Assembly: GCA_017307285.1 (NCBI GenBank)
Contig: JAFKFI010000065.1
Location: 28,199-92,198, forward strand
Reading direction: 5' to 3'
Source: Alphaproteobacteria bacterium
GTDB lineage: Bacteria; Pseudomonadota; Alphaproteobacteria; Acetobacterales; Acetobacteraceae
Length of the DNA stretch: 64,000 bases
The notes under the pieces are model-generated. The model searched no databases. It had not been told where the DNA came from and saw only the letters and a program-made list of their open reading frames with translations. This document shows, one piece after another, positions 33,806-43,049 of this stretch. How positions within the stretch are numbered: position 1 is the first letter of the stretch; the number at the start of each line of letters is the position of its first letter. Made by a program: the position numbers and the translations under genes.

Positions 33806-34786
33806 ATGATCGACTCGGCCGAGACGCCACTTTTCGCCGAGACGACGCCCTGGGAGGACGCACAGACGCAGCTGGAGGCGCTCGGCCTGGGCGATGGACT
33901 ACCGCTTGTCCCGCCCACCGCCCGCCGCATGGATCGGATGCTGGCCGGGGTGGTCGACCCCGAACGCTCGTACGGCCCGGTGCCGCCGCTGTTCGGCGAC
34001 CTGACCGCCGCCGCCATTGCCTATCAGTGCGTCCTCGCCGGCTGCGTGCCCGCCGAGCTTCGCGTCGTGCTGACGGCAGTCGCCGCGTGCCTGGAGCCGC
34101 AATTCAACCTGCTCGGCATCCAGACCACGACGGGCACGCCGACAGTTGCAGCGATCGTGCATGGGCCGATCGTCCGCTCGCTCGGCATGAACGCTGAGGG
34201 CAACTGTCTCGGGCCAGGAAACCGGGCGAATGCCTGCATCGGCCGGGCGGTGCAGCTGGCGCTGACCAATATCGGCGGCGCTCGGCCGGGCATTGGCGAC
34301 ATGGCGACGATGGGCCAGCCGGGGAAATACACGTTCTGCTTCGCCGAGGCTGGGAATGCGAGCCTGCCTTCCCTGCCCGCTCGTCGTGGCTTATCCGGCG
34401 ATCATGGCGCCGTCACGGTGCTTGGCGTCTCGGGCACTATGGAGGTGCTTCCTCTTTCCGAAGATGCAACGCCGCAAGGGGTGCTTGGTCCCTTGGCCGC
34501 CGCCATCCGGGGCGCGCAAATAGCCAGCAACGCCGGCCGCGCTCGCCCAGCCAGCGAGCAATTTCTCCTGCTGCCACCAGAGATCTTCGATCGTTTCGCC
34601 AAGGCGGGCTGGACCCTAGCCGACATCCAGGCCGGGATGGTGCGCGCGCTATCCGAGGTCGAGGTCGAATGTTCCGCCGAGGACGTTTGCCCCGTCCTGA
34701 CCGGAGGTGCCGGGATCAAGATGACCTATCTCCCCCTCTGGTCGGGTGGCACCCGGTCCGTTACCGCCGAGTTGCTACAGCCCTGA
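33806..34786 (+). CDS. UGSC-operon protein B, paralog of protein A
   Basis: A 326-residue protein that repeats the pattern of the preceding gene: GNCLGPGNRANACIGRA, then NIGGARPGIGD and KYTFCFAEAG. The conserved GNC and FCF cysteines are kept. Overall similarity is partial, with both ends different, as expected for a heteromeric pair from an old duplication. It begins seven bases after the stop of protein A and is the last gene of the operon. Function unknown. Confidence 0.82.
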   Translation: MIDSAETPLFAETTPWEDAQTQLEALGLGDGLPLVPPTARRMDRMLAGVVDPERSYGPVPPLFGDLTAAAIAYQCVLAGCVPAELRVVLTAVAACLEPQFNLLGIQTTTGTPTVAAIVHGPIVRSLGMNAEGNCLGPGNRANACIGRAVQLALTNIGGARPGIGDMATMGQPGKYTFCFAEAGNASLPSLPARRGLSGDHGAVTVLGVSGTMEVLPLSEDATPQGVLGPLAAAIRGAQIASNAGRARPASEQFLLLPPEIFDRFAKAGWTLADIQAGMVRALSEVEVECSAEDVCPVLTGGAGIKMTYLPLWSGGTRSVTAELLQP

Positions 34787-34810
34787 AAGCGTCGACTGAG
34801 CCGGCCGGAG

Positions 34811-34834
34811 CCGGCGCGCTAAAGCGCGAGCCGG
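34811..34834. terminator. possible bidirectional hairpin
   Basis: CGCGCT and AGCGCG pair around a two-base loop, with outer CCGG arms. It sits between the convergent UGSC operon and the outer-membrane barrel gene, overlapping the last codons of the latter. Could stop transcription from both sides; no T tract. Confidence 0.4.
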
Positions 34835-36168
34835 ATGGCAAGCAGCGCGACGTTGCGGCTGGCGCTTCCCGAGAAGTGTCCCAAGGTCGTCGCCCCCACC
34901 GCGATCGTCCCGCTGATGCCGGTCTGGTTGCGGTATGAGTAATCGAGGCTGAGCTGCACGTTCCTGTTCAGCAACCATTTGACGCGGGCGCCGGCGATGA
35001 AATCGGTCTGCGTGCCGCCGCCGTTGAGGTATTCGGCGGCCTCGAAGCCGACGCGACCCTGCAGCAACACGTTGCGAAGGTATTCGTGATCCACGATCAA
35101 CGCAGCTCGCGTGTAGGTGTATGCGCCGGTGCCGGACGAGGCGGGGTCCTCGATGGTTCGCGAGAGCACGCCCGTCACGCTGGTCAGACCCGTGGGGGTC
35201 CAGATCACGCTGCCCTCCGCGATCGGCGCGGTATGGGTCGGAGTCTGCGGCGCGTCGAAGATGCGGGTCTCGACACCGAGCAGCAGTCGGTATCGCCATA
35301 CCCCGTTCGCCTGGTAGTCGATGCCGCCAAATGCCAGGAAGCTCTTCGAACTGTTGGTCGGCCGACGCGGGGGTTCCTCCGTAAACTGGGAATCGATTCC
35401 CTTGACTACGAAGATGAGGCTGCGTTGATCGCTCAACATATAGTTCGTCTGGAGGCCGCCAGTCAGGACCACCCGGTTCTGGCTGCTCTGGGTCTGCTTG
35501 AGGACCTGGCCGAGGACCGTCCTCGTCGAGTCACCGAACTGATAACGCTGAACATCGAATGTCGGCGTGAACAAGAATCGGCCCTGCTCGAAGGTGTATT
35601 TGGCACGCAGATCATCGACCGAGTACGGGATCGGTATGGTCGAGGGTGCCGACCCGACTTGCGTCGGGTCCTCGTGCAGCGATAGATGCGAGTAGCCGAC
35701 GGTGAGATCGTGGCGGCCGATCGTGTAGCCGCCGCCGATTGTGGCGGTCCAATCCGTGTAGTTTTGGGCTGGAGTATCGAAGTACCGCCGGTCGTCCAGC
35801 GTGAGGGCGGCGCCCAGCTGGTCTCTGGACCAGTCCGAATTGAGCGTCAGCGATGGCGCCGTATTGAGGAAAAAGCTGCCCGGCGAGTGGGGCAGGCCAG
35901 CCGCGTTCGAGGTGTATCCCATCCCCTCGGTCAGCTGCGGTTGCAGGGTAAACCCATCGAGCCGGACGCCGAGCGGGTCATAGGCCGGCCGCAGCCGGGA
36001 AGCCACCGTAACGCCCGGCTCTCTCTCGTAGCCGGGCACGTTGGCCGGAAAGTACTGGTTGATGAACTGGGCCCGCGCCGGGCTTGCCCACAGCAGGGCT
36101 ATCCCGGCGGCGACGGCCAAGCCACGAGCGGGTGGGAGCGTGTCGAGCAATCGCCTGCTACGCTGCAC
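34819..36168 (-). CDS. outer-membrane beta-barrel protein of the EPS locus
   Basis: A 449-residue protein with a signal peptide ending ASPARA-QF near residue 34. The mature part is dominated by alternating amphipathic beta strands (for example RNVQLSLDYSYRNQTG) and ends in a hydrophobic strand (VALLAIRLAL), as in barrels. Such proteins commonly sit next to Wza-like genes in exopolysaccharide loci and could form or stabilise the outer-membrane export route. GTG start, with GGAG eight bases upstream. Downstream of, and probably co-transcribed with, the Wza-like gene. Confidence 0.8.
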   Translation of the reverse strand: MQRSRRLLDTLPPARGLAVAAGIALLWASPARAQFINQYFPANVPGYEREPGVTVASRLRPAYDPLGVRLDGFTLQPQLTEGMGYTSNAAGLPHSPGSFFLNTAPSLTLNSDWSRDQLGAALTLDDRRYFDTPAQNYTDWTATIGGGYTIGRHDLTVGYSHLSLHEDPTQVGSAPSTIPIPYSVDDLRAKYTFEQGRFLFTPTFDVQRYQFGDSTRTVLGQVLKQTQSSQNRVVLTGGLQTNYMLSDQRSLIFVVKGIDSQFTEEPPRRPTNSSKSFLAFGGIDYQANGVWRYRLLLGVETRIFDAPQTPTHTAPIAEGSVIWTPTGLTSVTGVLSRTIEDPASSGTGAYTYTRAALIVDHEYLRNVLLQGRVGFEAAEYLNGGGTQTDFIAGARVKWLLNRNVQLSLDYSYRNQTGISGTIAVGATTLGHFSGSASRNVALLAIRLAL

Positions 36169-36218
36169 CGGCGGAACTCCGGCTCTCCTGTTTAACCGCC
36201 CGTGCCACCGGGACCGGT

Positions 36219-36818
36219 TCAGAAGCGCCGCTCGAAGATGTTCACGACATCGCCGGGCTGCAGCAATGTCGTCCCCGTCGCAAGACCCTGCATCGGGATG
36301 CCGTCTTCCTTCCGTAGCACCGAGACACGGTCCTGCACCGCGCGATAGGTGAAGCCGCCCGCGATCGCCACCGCTGTCAGCACGGTCATGCCGGGTTGGT
36401 AGGGATACTGCCCAGGCTTGCTGACTTCGCCCAGGATGAAGATTGGCCGGTAGTCAGTAATCTCGACGGTTACGCTAGGGTCCTGAAACAGTTTCCTCCG
36501 TTTCAACTCGGCCGCGATGACCTCGCTGAGTTGGCGAGAGGTCAATCCGCTCGCCTTGATCGGTCCGAGGAGGGGCACCGCGATCAAGCCGCTGTCGCTG
36601 ACCCTGAAATCCCCGGTCAGCTGCTGCTCCCCGAAGGTAATGATGCGAACCTGGTCGCCCGGCCCCAGCCGATAGGCCGTATCGGATGGCGGCGGAAGGG
36701 GCGGCAGATCGCGGCCCGGCGCGCAGGACGCAGCGGCAAGGAGCGTCAAACCCAAGACGAGGCGTCGCGAGATCACGGGGCCCGCACCGGGCCTCGGCAA
36801 ATCCAGTTGCACGAGCAC
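36219..36818 (-). CDS. Wza-like polysaccharide export lipoprotein
   Basis: About 199 residues. A lipobox-like AAASC follows a hydrophobic stretch, then YRLGPGDQVRIITFGEQ opens the polysaccharide-export domain, and an SLBB-type domain follows (GEVSKPGQYPYQPG). Wza-type proteins make the periplasm/outer-membrane channel for exopolysaccharide. The start is uncertain: GTG at 36818 has GGGAG five bases upstream, while GTG at 36776 would give a tighter signal peptide. It is shorter than canonical Wza, lacking the C-terminal helix. Confidence 0.83.
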   Translation of the reverse strand: MLVQLDLPRPGAGPVISRRLVLGLTLLAAASCAPGRDLPPLPPPSDTAYRLGPGDQVRIITFGEQQLTGDFRVSDSGLIAVPLLGPIKASGLTSRQLSEVIAAELKRRKLFQDPSVTVEITDYRPIFILGEVSKPGQYPYQPGMTVLTAVAIAGGFTYRAVQDRVSVLRKEDGIPMQGLATGTTLLQPGDVVNIFERRF

Positions 36819-36962
36819 TGCTTCTCCCTGACCCGAATGATCTCGCCAGCCGGTCCAGGGGAACAATACTGGCCCGTACAGATTTGGCAAAGCCTCGATG
36901 CGCGTGGGGCGCCGCGGCTGTCCGCGGCGCCCCACGCCCATTGCGATGCCTGGCGCGCTGGA

Positions 36963-37721
36963 TCAGCAGCGCCCGATGGGGAGCGTGGTTCGCATGTTGC
37001 GCGCAGTGACTGCGGCCTCAGTGCGATTGCGGACGTTGAGCTTCTTGATGATGTTGTGGACGTGCACCTTCACCGTGCTCTGCGACATGCCCAGGCGATA
37101 AGCAATGATCTTGTTGGCCATCCCTTGCATGAGCAGTTCCAGCACGTGCATCTCGCGCGACGTCAATTTCGGCGCGAATGGCGGGGCAGCTTCCGGAATG
37201 CCCGCCGCGGCACCGTTGAGCGGCACTCCCTCATAGGGCGCCCGAGGGGAGTAGCTGCCGCCCACGAAGATCAAACGCAGGGCCGCCTTGGCGATTTCCA
37301 GGGTGCTCGACGTCGGAATATGTCCTCGGAGCGAGAGTCGCGCCACCAACTCGTCACCCTTGGCGGCATCGCTCGGTTCAAGGATGGCCACCACCGGCAC
37401 GTCCGGTCCCTGCTCGCCGATCCACTCGGCCTGCTGCTCAAGCCAAGTGTCCCCTTCCGCGTTTGCGCCGACGCTCAGTATGACGGCTCGGGCACGGGCC
37501 AGCTCATCTCGTGCGAGCAACTGTCTCACATCGGAGATGCCGATCACCTCGAACTCCTCGCCGAGTTCGGTGAGCCAGGTCGTCAAGCAACCGCGAGAAA
37601 ACTCCCGTCGGTCCACGACGATGAGCAGATTGGCGTTCACGACGGTCGCATTCAATCCACTGGGCTCGCCACCAACGATCCGCGACTCGATAGCGGCTTG
37701 GGCGTGGGCTAGATCCGCCAT
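36963..37721 (-). CDS. LuxR-type transcriptional regulator with receiver-like domain
   Basis: A 252-residue regulator. Residues 190-245 are a LuxR helix-turn-helix (LTSREMHVLELLMQGMANK, then STVKVHVHNIIKKL). The first 130 residues resemble a response-regulator receiver (LIVVDRRE acidic corner), but where the phosphorylated Asp should be the sequence reads VILSVG with Ser83, so phosphorylation is doubtful. AGGGGGA precedes the ATG. Likely controls the neighbouring exopolysaccharide genes and perhaps itself; a large palindrome lies 60 bases upstream. Confidence 0.85.
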   Translation of the reverse strand: MADLAHAQAAIESRIVGGEPSGLNATVVNANLLIVVDRREFSRGCLTTWLTELGEEFEVIGISDVRQLLARDELARARAVILSVGANAEGDTWLEQQAEWIGEQGPDVPVVAILEPSDAAKGDELVARLSLRGHIPTSSTLEIAKAALRLIFVGGSYSPRAPYEGVPLNGAAAGIPEAAPPFAPKLTSREMHVLELLMQGMANKIIAYRLGMSQSTVKVHVHNIIKKLNVRNRTEAAVTARNMRTTLPIGRC

Positions 37722-38244
37722 TTCGTCCCCCTTTTTTGCCGACGGACTTTCGGCTGGTTTGGGCTAGTTCCTCATCCTCGGCGTGCCGGTAAAATCGATT
37801 TTGGCACGCAACTGAACAAGTGCCAATTTTGGGATGAATGAGACAAAATCAGGCTTTCTCCGGGGCCGTTTCCATTAGGGGCGAGATTGTCACGCAACGG
37901 TAATCGAGTCGACTCCCCGACGGTTGTGGCGACGCTCGCGGAGTAGTTGGGCGATTGTATGGCTGCACTCGGATTGGAGGCTTAGAATACAAAGAGGGCC
38001 GCCCAATCAGATCGAGGTAAGTTGTCTCACACGGAATCGGTCGAAACGGGATCTGCTGTGGCTGAAGGTTTAGCCAGGGTGATAGGGGCTCGCGCGCTGG
38101 CGCTACTCCCATTTGACAGGCTTTCTATCAGAAGGATCGAAATAAGTGACGGCTCGATTCGATTAAACTCGTGGCCGGCCCGTTTTGCCGAATGGCCGTG
38201 CTCTAGCTTTGTTTCATGCGGCTTCGGATTATTGGAGAGTTCCA
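37722..38244. other. intergenic region between the LuxR gene and the beta-helix gene
   Basis: 523 bases without a gene, AT-richer than its surroundings. It serves the divergent LuxR-type and repeat-protein genes. An inverted repeat at 37781-37809 and a related half-site at 37820-37833 are the only structures I see. Confidence 0.6.
37781..37809. promoter_or_regulatory. candidate operator palindrome
   Basis: GCGTGCC and GGCACGC flank an exact 12-base palindrome AAAATCGATTTT. A second partial copy, GTGCCAATTTTGGG, lies at 37820-37833. The pair is 60-110 bases upstream of the LuxR-type gene, a reasonable place for autoregulation. Binding protein unknown. Confidence 0.5.
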
Positions 38245-40644
38245 GTGTCGAAAAAGATCACGTCCAGCACAAACGTCCCCGTCGTGCTAGGAGCGGGGGA
38301 TACTCCCTTGACGATCACTGCCTCGGGCGCCGTAGCCGTCTCAGGCGTGGACGCATCGGGTGTGGGAGTGGACGCGATCGATGGGCCGCTGCCGCCCTCC
38401 CCGCAACTCCCGGTCGTCTGGACGATCCGGAATGCTGGCGCGGTCAGCTCGACCAACGGTTTCGGCATGTCGCTTGCCAGCGCCGGCACTGTCACCAATT
38501 CCGGCGCAATCTCGGGGGTGGACGGCGTTGTTCTGAACGCCGGCGGCACCGTCGTCAACAATAGCGGCGGATCCATCGCAGGAACCGGTGGGATTGGGGC
38601 AGGATTCCGCGTCGGCTCCGGCGTGTACATTCGCGGGATTGCTGGGAGGGTTACGAACAATGGCGCGATTTCTGGCGGTGCATACGCCGTTGCACTCGGC
38701 GCCGGTGGAATCGTAACCAACAACGGTTTGATCACCGGCGGCGAGGACGGCATTGAGGTCCAGGGCGCGCTCGGAACCGTCGTCAACAACTCGACCATCG
38801 TCGCCACGGTCGACGATGGCGTCGCGTTGTTCTTTGGCGGCACCGTCACCAATGGCACGGGCGCCCTCATCTCGGGCGCAGGCGCCAACGGGGCGGGAAT
38901 TTTCATTACCGGATCCTCCGGAGTCGTAACGAACCGGGGCACCATACAAAGCGGCGGGACCAACCTCGGAATCCTGATGACTGCCGGCGGCAGCATCAAC
39001 AACGCAACGTACGGAGCGATCTCGGGTGGCAAGGCGGGGATATTCTTCAGCAACATGCCCGGAACCCTCACCAACTCTGGTTCCGTCAGCGCGGCCATCG
39101 CCGGGGTCGACATGGAGGGCGGCGGCAGCGTCAACAATCGATTGGGCGGCTTCATTACCGGCGGTCAGCACGGCGTCTTCATCGCGGGTGGCGCCGGCGC
39201 GGTCGTCAACAGCGGCAGTATCAGCAGCTACGGTGACATCAATGGCAAGGTGTACGGCGCGGTCGCCCTCGCCGACGGAGGTAGCGTCACCAACAACGCG
39301 GGTGGAACCATCTCGGGAGGGACGATCGGTGTCGACATAGGATCGCGCGGCATCGGAACCGTCACCAATTCCGGCATGATCACCGCACTAGGGGCATCCG
39401 CCGCGGGAGTGAGCGTTGGCGGCGGCGGCCGGATCGTCAATCGCGTGGGCGGCGTCATCTCGGCCGCTAGTGCCGGCGTATTCGCGTCCGGCAGCCCGGC
39501 TACCGTAAGCAACAGCGGCAGCATCGCAGGCGACCATGCGGTCGAGTTGGAAGCCGGCGGCAGCATTACCAACGGACTTGGCGCTTCGATCGTCGGCGGG
39601 ACTTCTGGCGTTTTCGTCAACGGCGGTGCCGCCAACCTGATCAACAACGGCAACATCACCGCGACCAGCACCGGGATCGACATCGAGGCCGGCGGCTCCG
39701 TGAGCAACAATGTTGCGGGGACCATCTCGGGCGGCAGTTTCGGCATCTTCCTCACCGGCGGCGGCGGCGTCACCAACAGCGGCGCAATCTCCAGTACCGG
39801 AAGCTTCGGGGTTGATCTTGCCGCCGGCGGCAATGTGACCAACGCCGTAGGCGGCCAGATCTCCGCAGCGGGAATCGGGGTCGCCGTGTACGGCGGCTCC
39901 GGCACCGTCACGAACAGCGGCACGATCTCCGGCGGCTTCAATGCCGTGCGATTCGGCGGCAGCGGCCCGAATCGGGTCGTCGTGAAGCCGAGCGCCGTGT
40001 TCCTCGGCAGCGTGGTCAGCACATCCACCACGGGCAACACAATGGAGTTCGCCGGCGGCACGGGGACGATCACCGGAGCAACCGGCAATTCGGGAACCGT
40101 CACGGAGAACGGCAATAGCTGGGCCTACAGCAACTTCGACACGATTGCCGTGGACAAGGGCGGAAGCTGGACGTTCAGCGGCACGAATACCGTACAGACC
40201 GTGCTGAACAACGGCACGATAGGCGTGAACGGAACGCTGGCCATCGCAACGTCGATTGACCCCGCAAGCGCGGGCATCTTCCAGCTCACGAGCGGGTCGC
40301 TCGAAGTCGCCGCCGCAATCGGCAGCACGAGCAAAATGCAGTTCCTGGCGCCGAGCGAGCTCATCGTCGATGACTTCACCCAGTTCGGCACCAACATCGG
40401 CACGTCATCCGCTGCCGGACCGCAGCTGCAGAGTTTCGGCCTCGGTGACATCGTGGACTTGAAGCAGTTCTCGTCGGCGGGTGCCTTTGGGAATTACCAT
40501 AGCGGCCTTCTGACGATACAAAACACCGCTGGCCAAGTGGCAAGCCTTTCTTTCCAGAACTCGAGTCTTGGGGTCATTCCTGGGCAAGGTCAGTTCCAGT
40601 TCGCAACAGACGGGGGAACCGGCGTCCTTATTACCCATACCTAA
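38245..40644 (+). CDS. beta-helix repeat protein with TNSGxISG repeats
   Basis: A 799-residue protein built from many imperfect repeats of about 40 residues (GTVTNSGTISGG and close variants), the signature of a right-handed beta-helix surface protein. A C-terminal domain of about 170 residues is shared with two other genes in this window. There is no N-terminal signal peptide (it starts MSKKITSSTN), and no autotransporter barrel, so a C-terminal type I secretion signal is plausible. GTG start after GGAGAG. Adhesin or matrix role inferred. Confidence 0.8.
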   Translation: MSKKITSSTNVPVVLGAGDTPLTITASGAVAVSGVDASGVGVDAIDGPLPPSPQLPVVWTIRNAGAVSSTNGFGMSLASAGTVTNSGAISGVDGVVLNAGGTVVNNSGGSIAGTGGIGAGFRVGSGVYIRGIAGRVTNNGAISGGAYAVALGAGGIVTNNGLITGGEDGIEVQGALGTVVNNSTIVATVDDGVALFFGGTVTNGTGALISGAGANGAGIFITGSSGVVTNRGTIQSGGTNLGILMTAGGSINNATYGAISGGKAGIFFSNMPGTLTNSGSVSAAIAGVDMEGGGSVNNRLGGFITGGQHGVFIAGGAGAVVNSGSISSYGDINGKVYGAVALADGGSVTNNAGGTISGGTIGVDIGSRGIGTVTNSGMITALGASAAGVSVGGGGRIVNRVGGVISAASAGVFASGSPATVSNSGSIAGDHAVELEAGGSITNGLGASIVGGTSGVFVNGGAANLINNGNITATSTGIDIEAGGSVSNNVAGTISGGSFGIFLTGGGGVTNSGAISSTGSFGVDLAAGGNVTNAVGGQISAAGIGVAVYGGSGTVTNSGTISGGFNAVRFGGSGPNRVVVKPSAVFLGSVVSTSTTGNTMEFAGGTGTITGATGNSGTVTENGNSWAYSNFDTIAVDKGGSWTFSGTNTVQTVLNNGTIGVNGTLAIATSIDPASAGIFQLTSGSLEVAAAIGSTSKMQFLAPSELIVDDFTQFGTNIGTSSAAGPQLQSFGLGDIVDLKQFSSAGAFGNYHSGLLTIQNTAGQVASLSFQNSSLGVIPGQGQFQFATDGGTGVLITHT

Positions 40645-40649
40645 ATCCA

Positions 40650-40684
40650 GCGCCGGGGCTGTCCAAGGTGGACGGCCCCGGCGC
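40650..40684 (+). terminator. strong hairpin after the beta-helix gene
   Basis: GCGCCGGGGC and GCCCCGGCGC form a 10-bp stem, extended by GTCC/GGAC around the loop AAGGT. It starts six bases after the stop at 40644 and separates the two repeat-protein genes. No T tract follows. Confidence 0.6.
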
Positions 40685-40736
40685 CTGTCTGCCATCGTCT
40701 CCGGAGTCCAGGCCGGATCATAGAAGGGAGAAATAG

Positions 40737-43049
40737 GTGGCCGTACCTGTCTACGACCACATCGTGGTCGTCGTCATGGAGAACCATGACTACGGTCAGA
40801 TCATCGGCGCCGCAGGGGACGCGCCTTACCTGAACAGCCTCGCAGCTCACGGCGCCCTGCTCTCCAATTACCGGGGAATCACCCATCCAAGCGAGCCGAA
40901 CTATCTCGCGCTCTACGCGGGAAGCACGTTCGGCGTCTCCGACGATCGAACCCACAACATCGCCGGCCCGACCCTTGCGACGATCCTGCAAGGTGCGGGC
41001 AAGACGTTCGTCGGTTATGTCGAGCGCCGGGGCCGCTCGCAGGACCACAATCCGTGGGAAGCATTCCCGGAGGGCCGGGCCGTCGAGAAGGATTTCGCCA
41101 CCTTCCCGCGCGACAAATTCGCTAGCCTGCCGACAGTCTCATTCGTCATCCCCGGCGTGCACCATGACATGCATGACGGAACCGTCTCCCAGGGAGATCA
41201 ATGGCTCAAGGCCAACATTGGGGGGTATGCGGATTGGGCAACGAGCCACAATTCGCTGCTTGTCGTGACCTGGGACGAAAGTGCCTCGGATGGCGACAAC
41301 CATGTTCCGGCCATCCTCTACGGCGCTCACGTCGCCACCGGGATCTATCCGGAGGCATACAACCATTACAACCTTCTCAGCACCGTTCTGGCCGCATCGA
41401 ACCTGAGCGGCCCCCGGAGCGCTGCGGCCGCTACACCGGTTCAGGTCTTCACGCCGGCTCCTGGATCGGGCAAGACGATCAGCGGCAGCGTCGCCGGACC
41501 AATCACCCTCGGGCATCCGAATAGCCCGCTCTCCATCACCGGGTCAGGCACGATTACCTCGACTGGCCAAGACGTCGACGGCGTCAACGGACAGTCCGAG
41601 GAGGGGTTGGTCGTCATGAACGACGGCACGATCGTCTCGTCCGCGGGTCTGGGTGTGGCTCTGGCCGGCAACGGGACTATCGTCAACGGACCGACTCGTG
41701 CCGGAGGCGCCAGCATCACCGGCGCTGGTGCCGGGGTGCGAATAGAGCGACGCCCAAGCTCAGTCACCAACTCGGGCAAGATTTCCGCGACCGGCACCGG
41801 TGTCGATCTGCGGGATGGCGGCGCCGTCACGAACCACGCGACAGCCGCATTGCACGGCGACCAGTTCGGTTTGTTCATCACCGGTGGCCCCGGCACTGTG
41901 GCGAACGCAGGCAAGATTAGCGGCGGCGAACGGATTGGCGTCGATCTGGCGCAAGGTGGCCGCATCGACAATGCCGCAAATGGGGTGATCGCAGGCAAGG
42001 TGGCGGGCGTGTTCTTTGCGGGTGGCGAAGCGGCTCTCACCAATGCCGGCCACATCAACGCGACCGGGGCTGCTGGCGTCGATATCGAAAGCGGTGGCAA
42101 TGCGAACAATGAGCGTGGCGCATCCATTGTAGGCGCCGACTTTGGAATCTTTGTCGCGGGGCGCGCGGGGACGGTCACAAATCAGGGCACCATCGCCGGG
42201 AAGGACAAGTTCGGCGTCGACCTGACGGTGGGTGGGAGTGTGGTCAATCTACAGTCGGCCGCGATCAGCAGCACCGGCACCGGCATTGGAGTATACGGCG
42301 GTCAAGGCAAGGTCACGAACCACGGGACGATCTCGGGCGATACGGCGGCGATCCGGTTTTCGGGCAACGGCAATTTGCTTGTCGCAAAGCCAACAGCGGT
42401 ATTCAGCGGCAGCGTGGTTGGCGGCACCACGGTCGGCAATACGCTGGAACTGGCCGGGGGGACTGGCACCATCGCAGGTCAGGGCGAGGCCACGGGCTCG
42501 GTGATCATGAATGGGCATAGCTGGCCCTTCAGCAATTTCGACGTTCTTAAGATCGATCAGGGCGGCATCTGGGCGCTGAACTCCAGCGCCGGCGCGCAAA
42601 CCATCATAAACAGCGGAACGATCACCGTTTCCGGTAATGTTCATGTCCCGACGATGCTTAGTTCGCAGGATTACGGCCTATATCAGATCGCGCCGAGCGC
42701 CGAGCTGCGGGTAACCTCCGCGGTCGGCGACAAGGCGCGTATCCGGTTTCAGGGCGACGGCAGGTTGGTGCTCGACGCTCCGGATATGTTTGGCGCCGAC
42801 GTTGGCAAACCGTCCTATAGCGGACCGCAGCTGGAGGGCTTTCACGCCGGCGACGTCGTGGTGCTCAGCCGGTTTCCGCCGTCCAAGGTGATCCTAAGCT
42901 ACGACCCTTCCGTCGGCATCCTGATGATCTCCAATGGGGAACGCGCCGCCACGCTCGCGTTTCGGGGCGCGATGCCGGCCGGGGAAGTGTTCAAGGCCGT
43001 CGCAGACGGCGCAGAGGGAACCGCGATCACGCGCAAGAGGTCTCGATGA
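40737..43049 (+). CDS. phosphoesterase fused to a beta-helix repeat domain
   Basis: A 770-residue protein in two parts. Residues 1-235 match the phosphoesterase/acid phosphatase (PLC-like) family: VVVVMENHDYGQI, ITHPSEPNYLALYAGS, and HDMHDGT with VVTWDESASDGDNH as metal-binding blocks. Residues 245-770 are TNSGxIxG-type beta-helix repeats ending in the C-terminal domain shared with the previous gene. No signal peptide. GTG start with AAGGGAG six bases upstream. An exported enzyme displayed on a beta-helix stalk is inferred. Confidence 0.82.
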   Translation: MAVPVYDHIVVVVMENHDYGQIIGAAGDAPYLNSLAAHGALLSNYRGITHPSEPNYLALYAGSTFGVSDDRTHNIAGPTLATILQGAGKTFVGYVERRGRSQDHNPWEAFPEGRAVEKDFATFPRDKFASLPTVSFVIPGVHHDMHDGTVSQGDQWLKANIGGYADWATSHNSLLVVTWDESASDGDNHVPAILYGAHVATGIYPEAYNHYNLLSTVLAASNLSGPRSAAAATPVQVFTPAPGSGKTISGSVAGPITLGHPNSPLSITGSGTITSTGQDVDGVNGQSEEGLVVMNDGTIVSSAGLGVALAGNGTIVNGPTRAGGASITGAGAGVRIERRPSSVTNSGKISATGTGVDLRDGGAVTNHATAALHGDQFGLFITGGPGTVANAGKISGGERIGVDLAQGGRIDNAANGVIAGKVAGVFFAGGEAALTNAGHINATGAAGVDIESGGNANNERGASIVGADFGIFVAGRAGTVTNQGTIAGKDKFGVDLTVGGSVVNLQSAAISSTGTGIGVYGGQGKVTNHGTISGDTAAIRFSGNGNLLVAKPTAVFSGSVVGGTTVGNTLELAGGTGTIAGQGEATGSVIMNGHSWPFSNFDVLKIDQGGIWALNSSAGAQTIINSGTITVSGNVHVPTMLSSQDYGLYQIAPSAELRVTSAVGDKARIRFQGDGRLVLDAPDMFGADVGKPSYSGPQLEGFHAGDVVVLSRFPPSKVILSYDPSVGILMISNGERAATLAFRGAMPAGEVFKAVADGAEGTAITRKRSR

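Noticed and set aside
37849..38112. Small minus-strand open frame between the LuxR and beta-helix genes
   Set aside because: No ribosome site, no domain, and it lies in a region with promoter-like composition.
38245..43049. CRISPR-like repeat array
   Set aside because: Repeats are degenerate, in coding phase and lack constant spacers; they are protein-level beta-helix repeats.
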